A stretch of DNA of 64,000 nucleotides, from NCBI GenBank assembly GCA_033439265.1, contig JAVTVX010000013.1, positions 22,238,500 through 22,302,499 on the forward strand, read 5' to 3'. This DNA is from Dillenia suffruticosa. Taxonomy: Eukaryota; Streptophyta; Magnoliopsida; Dilleniales; Dilleniaceae. Made by a program: the position numbers and the translations under genes. Below, piece by piece: positions 12,601 to 24,824 of this stretch (positions are counted from its first letter, which is position 1; every line of letters starts with the position of its first letter). The notes beneath the pieces were generated by a model, which worked only from the letters and a program-made list of their open reading frames with translations, did not search any database and was not told the origin of the DNA.

Positions 12601-13302
12601 TTTTGCTAAATTAGATTGAAGATATGTGGCAAGAACATTTTGCTAGATGCATAGGAGGGTGACTGATGCTTTTTCTGAATGCATCACACAGACCTCAACA
12701 TGTAGATCCATGACCTGAAATACACTATTTCCTGGTTTTCAAGTTGGAATACACCGTAGATCCTGAGCTGATCTTCACAATTGACTGTTTTTGTTCATCA
12801 ATGAGAGAAGCAATTAGTGAATTTTCAACCTTTTTTCTGTAAGTTCCTGCTATACCATAACATACCATGAATGTAAGATAATTTTCCAAATGTCACGGCC
12901 TTCAATTCAGCAGCCACTTGAAGGAGCAAACCCTATCTAGTTTCCTTACATAATAAACCAGGGACTTGAATCACTGGCATCTTATGTTGATGTGAACAAT
13001 TCAAGCTTATCTACAGAGTACAAAGAGGAAAAGTTCATTTAAAGAATTTCATCTACATTTGGATTCACTAAAAGTTCTGCAACATCTTGTGTTATAGAAT
13101 TGCATACTTTTATCTGCATGTAACTCCTCAGTATGCATTATACTTTTATTCGTGACCTACAACTCATTGTAAGCAAAAATATTTGGTTGCTTCTAAGCCC
13201 AAGTTTGTTAAATGCCTGTTTGTTGTTTACTTTAATCCTTTGCTTTAATTAAAGCAAGTGAAACTCTGGAGTCTGTGGAGGTCAGCAGCCACATGTTCCT
13301 CA
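12601..13302. other. Convergent intergenic spacer
   Basis: This lies between the tail ends of the NFRKB-like and kinesin-5 loci. Residual weak similarity to the 3' end of the NFRKB gene cannot be excluded. No frame or RNA gene is visible. Confidence 0.4.
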
Positions 13303-13787
13303 TCAAGCTGCATTTAAATGTTTTGCCACTTCATTTGCTTCCTTTTCTAGTAAAATCCTTGCGGAGGATGACTTCAACAAGTGATCAAAGGAGGGAGTCT
13401 TGAGATCTTCAATGGATGAAGGGGCTGGTACATTAATTGATCTCTTTCTTGGTGTTGAACAGGTTGGCTCATCCAGCTGGTTTATGAAACCGATGCATAA
13501 GAACCTTAACCAGAAATTGACGAATGACAGCATTTATAGGCTCCATTAAGAAAAGGGCGCTTTTACCAAATAACCATGAGCTAGAGATCTCTCTGTACTT
13601 TCTTTGATTTCAGTAGTTTTATGCTGATGGCTGTTGCTCAATTCTCTTGCATTGTCACAGCAAGAAGAAATAATGAACTTCATGCATTCATATACATTCT
13701 GGTCAATTATAAATGAATCTGCAAATGTATTTCAAATAAGAATTCAAGATTTTATTTATGTAATTTCATCAGAAAAATTCCTTTCTT

Positions 13788-13827
<40 letters not shown>

Positions 13828-16800
13828 TTCAATGGAATAACGAAGGTTTTCATTTGCAGCCGTCATTTCTTCAATTGCAGATGATGAGACAGAAGACAAT
13901 TGACCACGAAGCATATGATTGGTTTCTACTGCACCCCTGGAAAGATGAATTAGACAGCATACAATCAACTTCCAAGTAGAAACTATCCAAAAAATTTTAA
14001 TCAATACTATATGATAACTCACTTGACGATCAGGTCCACAGACTCTAGGCTTCTTTTCTGAACATTAAATCAAAGATTCTTCCACACTTTTCCAGTGCTT
14101 TGTGCTAAGTTCTACTTTTGTGATGCTGCAAATTCATGTCAAGCAGAGGTCAACTGACGAGAGTCTAACTTCATGCACATGATATTCAAATCGAAAAAAT
14201 TGTTTGAACTAAGAAACAAACTGCATCAACCTCAACAAGTTACATGAATGATGACCAAGGAACTTTAGTCAAATACATAACCCTAAATATTGAAAGGATA
14301 ACCTTACAGAAAACCAATAACTTTGGCTCTGAGCCATGTGAATCCAGGGTGATCTCCACTTCAAGAAAATTTCCCTTAATGTCAACTAAGTTATACTACT
14401 AGTTTTTCTTTCCACCTTGGCTTTGCAGCTTGAATTCTGATTGTCTGTTGTTTACCTTTGTAGATTCCATAAGTTTTTTCAGCCAATAAATCTTGCCTAA
14501 AAAAAAAAAAAAAAAACTTGCAATTCTGCATCTTAATATATTATGGGAAGCGTCACAACACCTAAACGACAAAGAAAAGTAAGATGAGAATTCCTACCGT
14601 GATATAACTAGAAAGTTATCCCAGGAAGTGATCTAATTCTACCTCTATTTATTCTTTTTGAGGAAAGGTAAGATCTACTACTAAGGGAATTTCTTGTTTG
14701 TCTTTAAATTTGGCATAATTTTCCTCAATAAGAAAGGAGAGAAACATTCATGAGGACTTGGATGAAGTTTCAAGTAATTGCTTTTCCTCTTTCTAATTGC
14801 TTGTGGATGCTAATCATACATCATTCAATCGAAAATTCAAAGTCCCCAGAATGCAACCATTAGGAAAGCAGTTTACCTTATGCACAACCTAGTGTGGCAA
14901 AAGGAAAGAAAAATTATTGAACAACTCTATCATTGGCATTACATAGCTCTGAGGCCAACCCCAGGTCCCAAGGTCTGATTTAGTCTTAAAGGTCATCGTC
15001 AAAATGTAACAGTTTTCTTCTTTTTTCTAAGTAGAACCCATTAATTATCTGCTACATGGTTAAGTCTCTATTCTTCATTATGAGGTTGAAAACTCAGTCA
15101 GACATTAATGTTTGAGAATCAACTATAAAATCTCTTCAAGACGATTATGTATACAGTCATGCATATGCTAAAATAAGTGACACATGGCCAAATTAAGTAA
15201 TCGAGTTCAGCATACCAATTTTTAAGACTTTCTTCCAGTTCATTCCTTCCATCTTGTGCTGCAGCAGTTTCTTCGAGAGTGGAGGCCTGTTTTCCTTCAG
15301 TGAAGCTTCTCCAGTCATTTTCCATGGAAGAAGTCCTTTCTTGCATGTTTGACATTTCTTCATGAAACTTGCAGGTTCTGCTTGCAACATTCTCTCGGAG
15401 TTCACTAACTGCTGTCACAACCTAAGCAACATATGTCTAAGAATGCTACCAGATGAAAACATCGGACAAGGCCAAAATACAAAATAAGTGTTGGAGAAGA
15501 GGAGATGAAATTATGTACTTGGATCTTGCAGACTATTGTTGATTAAAGGGCCAAAAGTTCATTTATATGACATCCCTCTCTGGAAAGCCATGGTGATCCC
15601 AAAAATATAAGAAACAAAGGTTTTCTTGTTTCAGTGAATTATATTCATTTTTAAATTCCTTTTCCAGAATCAGCCATTTTACTGTTCCTATAGTTTCTAA
15701 TCTTTTTGTTTCTTTATGTTCATAATCACAAACTTCAGTGAAAGTCTCCCAGAGTCAACAATCCACATAAGTTACATGTTCAAGAAAGATTTACCCTTAC
15801 CATCTTTTTCTTCGTAGCATTTAAGCTTGCCAGCAGTTCTGCTTTTTTTTTTCTAACAATATCCTTTCTTCATTGGCAGCACACTCCTATAGGGGGAAAA
15901 AAACAACCAATTAATTCATGAAAGAGGCTGGGAATGCAAAGAAAATCAAATGAGAAGTTTTGGCGTTCAGCTGATAGAACCTCAAACTTCTTCTCGAATT
16001 CATGGAGCTTATCTTCATCAGTTTTTCCTGCATCTTCAACAACTTGTGTACAATTGGAGGAATGACTGCTAAAATTCTTTAAAAAATTCACCACAGCTTC
16101 AGAAATGGACTGCATTGCTTCCACTGCTCTGAAGTGGCTCTGTTTTATGTTGGGGAAAATAGAAAAAATTAGAGAAGTGATCCTTTCCGGCTTTGCTAAT
16201 TACAGCAGAAGAGCTGCCAAATTCTACCTTATGCAACTGTTTCCCAAATGCAGCCAGCTGTTTGTCCCGACTCTGGAGATTGTGCTGTAGGTCATCAAAT
16301 AATGCTTTGGCCTCAATACATGTGTTTCTGAAAAGCTGTATGAAGAAAAACCAAGGCAGATGCTTCAATGAATGTATCAAAAAGATAAAAACAGTACCAT
16401 GCTCAACAAAAAATAAAATAATCCTTACATCCTGAAGAGAAGAAGCATGTGTAGATACTTCTGTGCTCATATTTTCATAAGTCAGTTGAGAGTTTCTATC
16501 AAGCTCTCCAGCTGGATCATCCAAAGATCTTATGTAAGAGCCTTGCCTGTTTCTTTGCTGCTCAATCTGTTTCTGAAGCAATGCAGTAGCCTATAGGGCC
16601 AAGAACAAGGACCTTTGAGGTAATGGATATAGTTATACTTGATGGAGAACATCTGATTTCTAGTTATTACCTCTTCCTTTGTAGATATAAACAACTGTGC
16701 ATCTTCCTCCATTACCTTCAGCTGCTGTTCCTGATGCACTACTGAAGTTGCAACAAAATTATGCAAAATCTGAAGCTGTTGCACTAATTGAGATTGGAAG

Positions 16801-19800
16801 TTGTACAAAAGAATTTTGTTTGCATCTTCTACTTGATCCTTCCTCTCTGTTGATGAAAGATGGATGATCAGTTATGACATTCAAATCATGGGAAAGATAC
16901 ACGATGTGTTTCATGTCCGAGAAAATTTTCACAAACTAATCTTGGCAAACAGGCCAAGACATCAGATGTTGCATTCTCTAGCTCCACTTGAAGATTCATT
17001 GCATGTTCTATGAGTGCATATTCTGAAAAAAAAAAAAAAAAAAAAAAAAACACATTACTGCTCACAAGCTATCTTCCTCTTGCTGTGAAAGCTTATATCC
17101 TCATGAATTATGCAATGATGTGCTGCCATCAGGAAACTGAAATATTTTCTATTTGACATGCATCATATGTCATTTCCTTTTGCAAGGAAAGAATTTTAAA
17201 GAGATCTCACATAGGATAACGTAATTCATTTTCAACAATTATAGAGGCCAGTAGAAAAAATAGAGATATTTCTAAATGCATTCTCTGTGTCTCCGTCACA
17301 AATTTCACGCAGCAGATAACCAGAGTTCTGGAGGCTTTCTGGAGGCTAGAAATTATATTCTCCTTCTCTTTCAATGTTGTGTTTGCCTGATTCCATTTGT
17401 CTTCAATATCGGAGAGAGTGTATTCAGCTTGCTCTAATTTCTTCTGTATTTGAGGTGCAAATTCACCAAGAGTAGCCAAATAGGTAATAGAACACTTAAG
17501 TTAAAATAGTCAAAAAAAAAAAGGAAGTCTCACGATTCCTGAAGCCTTTCCAGTTTCCTACTTAATTCCGCATTCAAGCTTTGCTGAGAATTGTAAAGTT
17601 CTTGAAGCTCCATCAGTTGCTGCTTACAACAGGTGAAAAAACATTAAGAAATTGAACCCACATGACGAACAACCAAAGAAAACAGAAGTACCTTGTCTTT
17701 TGATTCTGAATCAAGTTGCATGAATGACATCCTCTCAACCATGGTCTACAAGATGAGCAAGACTTTACACATTGCCTTTTTGATTTGGAAGGGAAATGTA
17801 ATTCAGTAAGCTTAGTTAAGTACCTCCCTCTCTGATTCTTCAATTAGATAGCGGTCCCGAGGTATATATATGCCATTGTTCATTCTTCTAAAATTAAGCT
17901 CTAGAGAAAACAGATTAATGTCATATCTGACATGCTAGTTACTAATTTGAGCTTAGAGTTGTTAAACAACATAATAACCTTGTTTGAGTCGCGCTATCTC
18001 CTTGTACAAATCTTTGATCAGTGCAAATTTTACCATCTTCTGATTAATCTAATAGAATTAACAATCTGAAATTGTTACACCGCTCGAAATCAAAAGCACT
18101 TAAACATTGTAAAGCTAGTGGAAACAAAATCTTAGGTTAACACCAACCTCTGGTTTGTTCGTGATGTTTTTGGCACGTTGTGCATAATCTAGCATGTTGA
18201 GTGTCTCTTCCAAACAGTAGATATTAGGTGATATTGTGGCAACAATGCAAGTTTTTGTTTTCCCTCCCAAGGAGTCCCTTAACAACCTAGTTAATTTGCT
18301 ATCCCTGGTATTGAAATTGATACCCTGCAGTTGGTTTTCTCACATTCCACATCCAACAATATGTTTAAATAAACAATCCCGATAAAATAATTTTCAACTA
18401 GTTTCAATTGTGTACCTGTATGGAACATGAGCAGAATGTTCAACTAATGAATTTATGATGCGGCCAAGGGTAAGCAAGCTTTTGTTTATCTCTCCAGTTT
18501 CCCTTGCTCGTTCCTGTCCAGTTCCAAACACCAAACAAAATTAGTGCTCATAATCCATTGGGTGCATTAAGAAGATTAATTGCGCTGCACCTTCTGAAAA
18601 CTATAGCGGGAAGATCCCAGCAGTTTGTAGTAGTTTAGTACATGCAGGTGCTGCCAGAAAAATTTATCATTTTGCAGTGTCCGGGACTAGGTAGTTGCAG
18701 TTATGTTCAACACTGGGAGTACTTTACCTCTTTTTCTCTTCGTGATATGTTTTCAGAACCGGCGAGGTCTACAAGATTAAGTTTTCCACATTTGATCAAT
18801 TCATCTCCTTGTAATATGCATTCCTTAATGTGAATTGTGATAGAGAATATTGAATGGGAATGGCCGCTTTGCTTGTTGAGAAGAGTTTCTGCAATATGCT
18901 TTTTTGCAGACCCTTCCTCCAAGATTTTATATATTTCGTCCGCACTAGTTACCACAACCTCTTCTAGGCCTCTCACATAAACATCCCCGCTGGCATTTTC
19001 CATAAGAATTGGTTTCCTCGACCTTTCATCCAAAAGTTTCAAGCTGACATCTGATGCCAAAAGATCAGTTCTTTCCTCATTGTAAAGCTCAAGAAAAGTT
19101 ACTGTCATGCTATAATCAGCATTTCGTTCTTCAAGAACATCAAAGATTTGATTGACAGCCCTTGGAATGACCCCTGCATCATTAGAGATCTCTCTATTCT
19201 GTAAATGGAATAGAAGTTAATGCACATATATCAAAGGCATCACATGCATGAAATTAGACTTCAAAATATATAAAATAAGATGACACTACAGAGTTTGCTT
19301 CGAATCCTTCTCCTTAGATTGTGTATGTTTTCCCCGCACCCCTCTGGCCATATGCAAAGACAGTGCAGTTATTCCCCTCAAGGACGTCATTGACAATTGG
19401 AGAAACAACTTGATCATACAATTCCTTCTGTTGGGAAGTTGGACCAAACACCTATATCAAATTATCCACACCATATCACATATCACCACAATCAGTATAT
19501 AAACTTAAGAAATGCAAATTCAACCCTAAAAACCAAAAAACCAAAAGGGGATAAAATTAATGAGGCACTAAGCAGACCTTGTCAAATATGAAGGTTTTAT
19601 TTATCTGCTTATGAGTTGAATTGTGAATTACAGACACCTCTCTTTTAATTTCATCACAAGAGATCACCACATTAGTCTTCGTACTCTTTTCATCTTCGTT
19701 GAGTGGCCTATAGAAAAAATACATATATATAAACACTGTAGCAAAACATAATAATATTATTCCAATTTTTCAGAAGTATGAAATGCTAGATGAAAATCTT

Positions 19801-19936
19801 ATCACCTGCAGCGAAGAACAACTTGGATATTCACTCCATCATCTTTATCATTCTTTTTACTTGATCTTGCATTATGAGATATTGATATGGGGATCAAACT
19901 CACTTCTCTTAGTGGTAAAGATCTTGAATGCTCCAT
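13303..19936 (-). pseudogene. Kinesin-5 (BimC/KRP125-type) gene, disrupted
   Basis: Kinesin-5 motors are homotetramers that slide antiparallel spindle and phragmoplast microtubules. The start is ATG at 19936 (MEHSRSLPLREV...), with NIQVVLRCRPLNEDEKS across the first splice (exons 19806-19936 and 19578-19707). The P-loop exon (19290-19451) reads VFAYGQRGAGKTYTI where the family has GQTG.GKTYTM, and the next codon is TAA (19314-19316). Later motor exons are good: TFLELYNEERTDLL, LVDLAGSENISR (two residues short before [18 protein letters not shown]), [19 protein letters not shown] and [14 protein letters not shown]. The stalk and tail follow to DEPTCSTPRKRS and SIEDLKTPSFDHLLKS. A one-base frame break lies at about 14070 between KHWKSVEESL and VQKRSLESVDLIVK. 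All splice borders read are GT-AG. A premature stop in the ATP site plus a stalk frameshift mean no full motor can be made as read. Confidence 0.8.
13792..13823. repeat. (CT)n microsatellite at a kinesin-5 splice donor
   Basis: A pure CT tract (GA on the coding strand) begins directly at the donor after the exon encoding TAANENLRYSIE; the donor reads AAG/GTGAGA and merges into the repeat. Confidence 0.75.
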
Positions 19937-20870
19937 AAAGTTCTATAACTAAAACTTTACAGAATTTCCAATTATAATTCTGCCAAAATCAGAAAATAAA
20001 AAACCCCAGAGACCCAAAATCTCCAATTCTTTGTTTCTGAGATTAACAGCCTTCCAAGTAAAAAATTCACAAATTTTGCTCTCTTTCTCTCTCCCCCCCC
20101 CTCTGACCCCCCAAATCAAGAAGCAAATTAGGGTATGAACAGGAACTAAAATAAATTTCCCAAGAAGTAACCAATAGTGCAAAGAATAGATTAAGTACAA
20201 GAAAACTGGCAAAAAGAGAGAAAAACAAGGATAAATTTCCCAAGAAGTATCCAAGAATGCAAAGAATAGATTAAGCACAAGAAAACTGGAAACAGACGGA
20301 GAGAAATATTAGGAATATAGGCGACCAAGACTAAACGGATAAACAAGGATTAGAATAAACAAACCCTTTTTTAATGGGGGGTTTGGTGAAGACGACAAAA
20401 TTTTGATGGGGGTTTCTAAAATTTGACGACAGAGCCGACTCAAGACCCTAACAAATTGGAGCCGCCTGATTATGATCCCCTTCGTTTGTCAAATCGAAAA
20501 AAAATGAAATGGCAATTGTTTCACCAACAAATGGCAGAGAGAGAGAGTGTGTGTGTGTGTGTGTGTGTGTTCAATTCATCTTTCTCTCTCTTGTGCCTGC
20601 GGTTTCTTGTGGGGAAGGGAAGAAGAAAGGGGGTTTAAGGCATTAAAAGCAAATTCATCTTGAATAGAGAGAGAGAGACAGAGAGAGTTTTGGGGGTTAC
20701 TCGAGTGGTTAGTTGCAGAAGAAGAAGAGAAGGGGTGGGGGGAGGAGGAGGAGGAAGACGAGGTGGAGAGTTGTTGGAATGGGGACGTGTTGACAGTTGA
20801 CCGTTGTTATTCCCCTTGTCCAATAAGCAACCCCCAAAAAGAACACATTTATGGATTAATAATGAAAAGT
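19937..20870. other. Promoter and leader region of the kinesin-5 locus
   Basis: It contains two similar AGGGATAAATTTCCCAAGAAGT-type segments (near 20150 and 20230), a (GT)n tract at about 20547-20571, and GA/GGA-rich DNA at 20660-20770. Open frames here are low-complexity translations. It probably held the promoter of the minus-strand kinesin gene. Confidence 0.4.
20145..20295. repeat. Short tandem duplication, period about 75 bp
   Basis: TAAATTTCCCAAGAAGTA, AATGCAAAGAATAGATTAAG and ACAAGAAAACTGG each occur twice, about 75 bases apart. Confidence 0.65.
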
Positions 20871-22899
20871 TTAAAGAAGAAATTCCTTTCCACTTTTTTG
20901 TTTTGACAATTTTGGATAAAAGATCTTGAAAAGTTTAAAGAAGTTACTATTTTTTTTTTCTTGGCTGAAATGAGTTACTCATCCTTTTTCAATAAATTCC
21001 CCATCTATAGATTAATTATGAAAATGAGAATTTTAAAGTGGTAGTAAATAACAATTTGCCAAACAATGCAAATCAAACCCTCATTTTATTTTTTGAGAAA
21101 AACCCTTCAATATTAAAGTTACGTTCAAAATATTAAAATTATTTGTAAAGAATCATAAATTAAAATTAAAATTTATTATATCATTAATAGTCTAATATAT
21201 AGAAATCTATAAGTAATCTAAGCTTTTAATTAAAATGAAAGTTTCACTCTTGGGCTTATTTTCTAGTTTCATAATAATTTGGGTTCTGATCAATAAATTA
21301 TAATTCAATTGAAACTATCTCTTTTTTTCGTTTCCCTAAGTCACGATTTCAAGTTTTCCCGATATACCTTAAAAAAAATTAATTTGGGTCATGATAATCA
21401 TCATATTCTAAGTGCTAAGAGGGGACCAAAAAAAATTTATACCCCAAGTAGACCCGACGATGTCCTCAAGCGGCAGACTAGTGATTACATTCTCTTCCCT
21501 AATCCCTTGATTCAAAATTCGAATCTCATTATAACATAATAAATCATTTAAACGAAATCCATGTATTGTATTGGTAAAAAAAAATATTCATTTCTATCCC
21601 ATAGTTTAAAAAAAAGTGGGAAGCTAACGGAAGCTGATGGAATAGTACAAAATTAACAAGAAAATAAAATGTCCGTTATACAGTCACTCTATCTCTCTCT
21701 CCTTCTTCCATGTTCATCTTCAACCTCCAAAAAAGATTAAAAAAAAAAAAGTTTTACTCACTCTTTCTGACAAAATAAGAGCCAAATTCCAGATCTAATA
21801 ATCAATATGAAAATAATAAAAAATAGAAAAAATCAGGGAAACAAATGAGATCGTTGCCTGTGTCCATGAAGAGAGAGAGAGAGAGAGAGTTTCGAATTGG
21901 AGGATCGGGCGATGGCGGTCCGATGATGGTCCGAAGGTGGTCCGATGATGGTCCGATGGTGGTCCGATTGTGGTCCCATCAGTCCCTTCCCAAGTCTTTC
22001 TCTCTCTCTCTCGCATTGCTCTCTCCTTCCCCTCTCCAGAAATCAGCGCCGCCGCCACCAACCCCCCATCTCAGCCCCTTCCATCACCGGCCCGACATCC
22101 CTCTATTTCAAGCGATCAAATCTTCTCTCTCATTGAGGCTATTCGTTCTCTGCAGTAGCGCGATTCCTTTACCACTTACAGTCGCGCAGCTGTTCTCCCT
22201 CGCCCTTTCTTGCCTCCTCCGTCGCCGTTTGATAGTCGAAACTTCATTCAATGTCAGGCGATCGTTCTCTGTCTCTCTCACCCTCTGTAATCGTGATCTC
22301 CATCTTGATATCGCACGATCTCTCTCTCTCTCTCTCTCCGGAACTTGATCGAAGCCCTCAGTCTCAATCTTCCCCCCAATCTGAGACTTGGGTTTCGGTC
22401 AATCGCGTCATCTGTTCGCAGCAACCACCGCAGTCGGAGACTTGGGTTTGAGGGCTTGCCACTACAGTTGTCATCTCTTCCTGGACTTGGGCTTGGTTTG
22501 GTTGGTTGAAGAGGATGAGAGAGAGAGGATCGGAAATGGAAGTTGCAGAGCAGAGGGGCAACTTTGGGAAATAAAAATTAATCTTGCCAATGACGAAGAT
22601 TTTGGCGCGTGAGTTTTTTCGAAATTCCGTCTGTTTCCGTCAATTTCGTCAACTTACTAATTTTTTTAAAGTCATAGATATAGGTGAATATTTTTCCGCT
22701 ATTTTCTCGATCAATATTTAGATTCATATTTTAATTAATTTGATGTAAAATTTATAATGATCTATTTTAAGAGAACTATCCTTTCAATATAGTCTACTCT
22801 ACACCCAAGTCATAAGTTAAACTTGTGAATTTAGTTAAGAAAACTAATATTATATTCCTCTAAACTAATTAATCAGTAATATTTTTTCCACTGTTCCAA

Positions 22900-22944
<45 letters not shown>

Positions 22945-23225
22945 CCATTATAGGCGATAGTACGTGGATTAAGGTCGACAAAGTTTAAACAAGACCCGCT
23001 GACCTCAACTATTGCCAAGCCCAGTAAAATGATGGGCTGGGCCCTGGCTCTGAGCAACCCTGCCCATGCTCAGCTGTGACAGGAGGCTTCTTCCCTTTGA
23101 CAGCTTCAAGCACACTTTAGTTGCTGTACCCTGCAAATTTTCCTTGGTAGAGAGACCTCTACCTTGGAATTAGCCGAAAGTCACCTTCAAAGGTAATAGT
23201 TTAACATCATGGATTCTTTCCAGGT
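20871..23225. other. Intergenic region with CT-rich, GC-rich block
   Basis: AT-rich DNA surrounds a GC-richer block at 21840-22620 that has CT tracts and a short tandem repeat (21920-21985). Overlapping open frames in this block on both strands encode Ser/Leu/Pro-rich low-complexity peptides without a domain. A (TA)n tract lies at about 22904-22941. No gene is supported. Confidence 0.5.
21915..21985. repeat. Short tandem repeat, GATGGTGGTCC-type unit
   Basis: About six imperfect copies of a 12-base unit (variants of GGTCCGATGATGGTCCGAAG) are arranged head to tail. Confidence 0.75.
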
Positions 23226-24824
23226 ATGAATTTAAGAATTCTCCTCCAACGCCGTGTTGGGAGGAATTCTCATTCTGCTTCGTTAACCCCCTTTTTCTTA
23301 AATTTAAGATTATTATTGCAATTCAGCAGTATCTCTGCTCACAAACATGTCGCACATAGAGTTGATAATAAGAAACTGAACCAAGCGCTTAGAGTTGTTG
23401 CTCTAATAGCTTCTCCAAAACCTGCTTTAGCGGATACTCGCCGAACCCATCTTCGTCTCATTGAAGATTTCCTACAAAAAGATAGTTTTCGACTAACTCC
23501 AAAACGGGTATCAAATGATGATTCAGCTGTGTATGATAAAATGCTTAAATGGGATGTTGTGGATAAAGAAGTCGCGATAACTATGGTTATTAGATTGCAC
23601 GGAGAAGGGTTGGTTATTGACGCAAAGTTACTGTCATCTGCTATAAGTTTTTGTGGGTCTCAAGATATTATTAAAGTTGGGGTTCAAGTTCATTGCTTGG
23701 CAATCAAGAACGGGTTTATGTCAAATGTCTATATTGGAAGTTCTTTGATAAGTTTTTACAGTAAATGTAGAAGACTGGATGATGGGTATCGAGTATTCGA
23801 CGAAATGCCTGTCAAGAATGTTGTTTCGTGGACAGCAATTATTGCTGGTTATGCACAGGAGTGGCGGATTGATGTTTGTTTGGAGCTTTACTGTAGGATG
23901 AGGAGCTCCATGTCCAAGCCTAACGATTTTACATTTACGAGTCTTTTGAGTGCCTGTACGGGTAGTGGAGCGCTTGGGCAGGGGAGAAGTGCTCATTGTC
24001 AAGTGATTCAAATGGGTCTTGATTCATATCTCCATATTGCTAATGCTTTACTTTCCATGTATTGCAAGTGTGGTGATCTCAAAGGTGCTCTATATATATT
24101 TGAGAACATGGAGGGTGAAGATGTTGTGTCATGGAACTCAATGATTGCTGGGTATGCTCTACATGGTCTTGCCGAACAGGCAATCGATCTTTTCAAAGCA
24201 ATGAAAAGACAGAAGGTGAAACCAGATGGAATTACATTCCTTGGGGTGCTTTCATGTTGCCGTCATGCAGGTCTAGTTAGGGAAGGCCGAATGTACTTTG
24301 AATCAATGCTTGAAGAGGGCGTGAAGCCAGAACTAGATCACTATTCCTGTATCGTGGATTTACTTGGCCGAGCAGGGCTTTTGGAAGAGGCTGAAAACTT
24401 TATCCATAATATGCCCACAAATCCTAATGCAGTTATATGGGGATCTCTACTTTCTTCCTGCAGGCTTCATGGAAATGTTTGGATTGGAATCAGAGCTGCT
24501 GAGAACAGGCTGTTACTAGAACCAGGTTGCGTGGCTACCCACTTGCAGTTGGCAAATTTATATGCCAGTGTGGGGTATTGGGATCAAGCAGCAAACATGA
24601 GAAAGATGATGAAAGATAAAGGGCTGAAAACTAATCCCGGGTATAGCTGGGTGGAGATACAGAATGAGGTTTACAAATTTAAAGCAGAAGACAGGTCAAG
24701 TTCCAAAATGAAAGAGATTATTGATTTGGTGGATAGCTTGGTCGAGCACATGAGAAAATTTGGCCATGAGTATGAGATCAATGTGGAAGATGCAAATAAT
24801 CCATATTCTGAACTGCTGGTTTGA
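23226..24824 (+). CDS. Pentatricopeptide repeat protein (At2g37320-like)
   Basis: An intact 532-residue intronless PPR protein, as is usual for this family, which binds organellar RNA. The first 30 residues are rich in Arg/Ser/Leu with no acidic residues (MNLRILLQRRVGRNSHSASL), fitting a mitochondrial or plastid transit peptide. PLS-class repeats run from about residue 110 to 430, with motifs such as YIGSSLISFYSKCRRLDD, VVSWTAIIAGYAQE, VVSWNSMIAGYALHGLAEQA and HYSCIVDLLGRAGLLEEAE. The end, PGYSWVEIQNEVYKF and a short tail, is an E-type C-terminus without a DYW deaminase domain, so an editing role would need a partner. From memory it corresponds to Arabidopsis At2g37320, next to ALS3 there as here. 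Confidence 0.9.
   Translation: MNLRILLQRRVGRNSHSASLTPFFLNLRLLLQFSSISAHKHVAHRVDNKKLNQALRVVALIASPKPALADTRRTHLRLIEDFLQKDSFRLTPKRVSNDDSAVYDKMLKWDVVDKEVAITMVIRLHGEGLVIDAKLLSSAISFCGSQDIIKVGVQVHCLAIKNGFMSNVYIGSSLISFYSKCRRLDDGYRVFDEMPVKNVVSWTAIIAGYAQEWRIDVCLELYCRMRSSMSKPNDFTFTSLLSACTGSGALGQGRSAHCQVIQMGLDSYLHIANALLSMYCKCGDLKGALYIFENMEGEDVVSWNSMIAGYALHGLAEQAIDLFKAMKRQKVKPDGITFLGVLSCCRHAGLVREGRMYFESMLEEGVKPELDHYSCIVDLLGRAGLLEEAENFIHNMPTNPNAVIWGSLLSSCRLHGNVWIGIRAAENRLLLEPGCVATHLQLANLYASVGYWDQAANMRKMMKDKGLKTNPGYSWVEIQNEVYKFKAEDRSSSKMKEIIDLVDSLVEHMRKFGHEYEINVEDANNPYSELLV

Noticed and set aside
21795-22612. Several overlapping frames on both strands
   Set aside because: Ser/Leu/Pro-rich low-complexity peptides from CT-rich and tandem-repeat DNA; no domain or splice structure.
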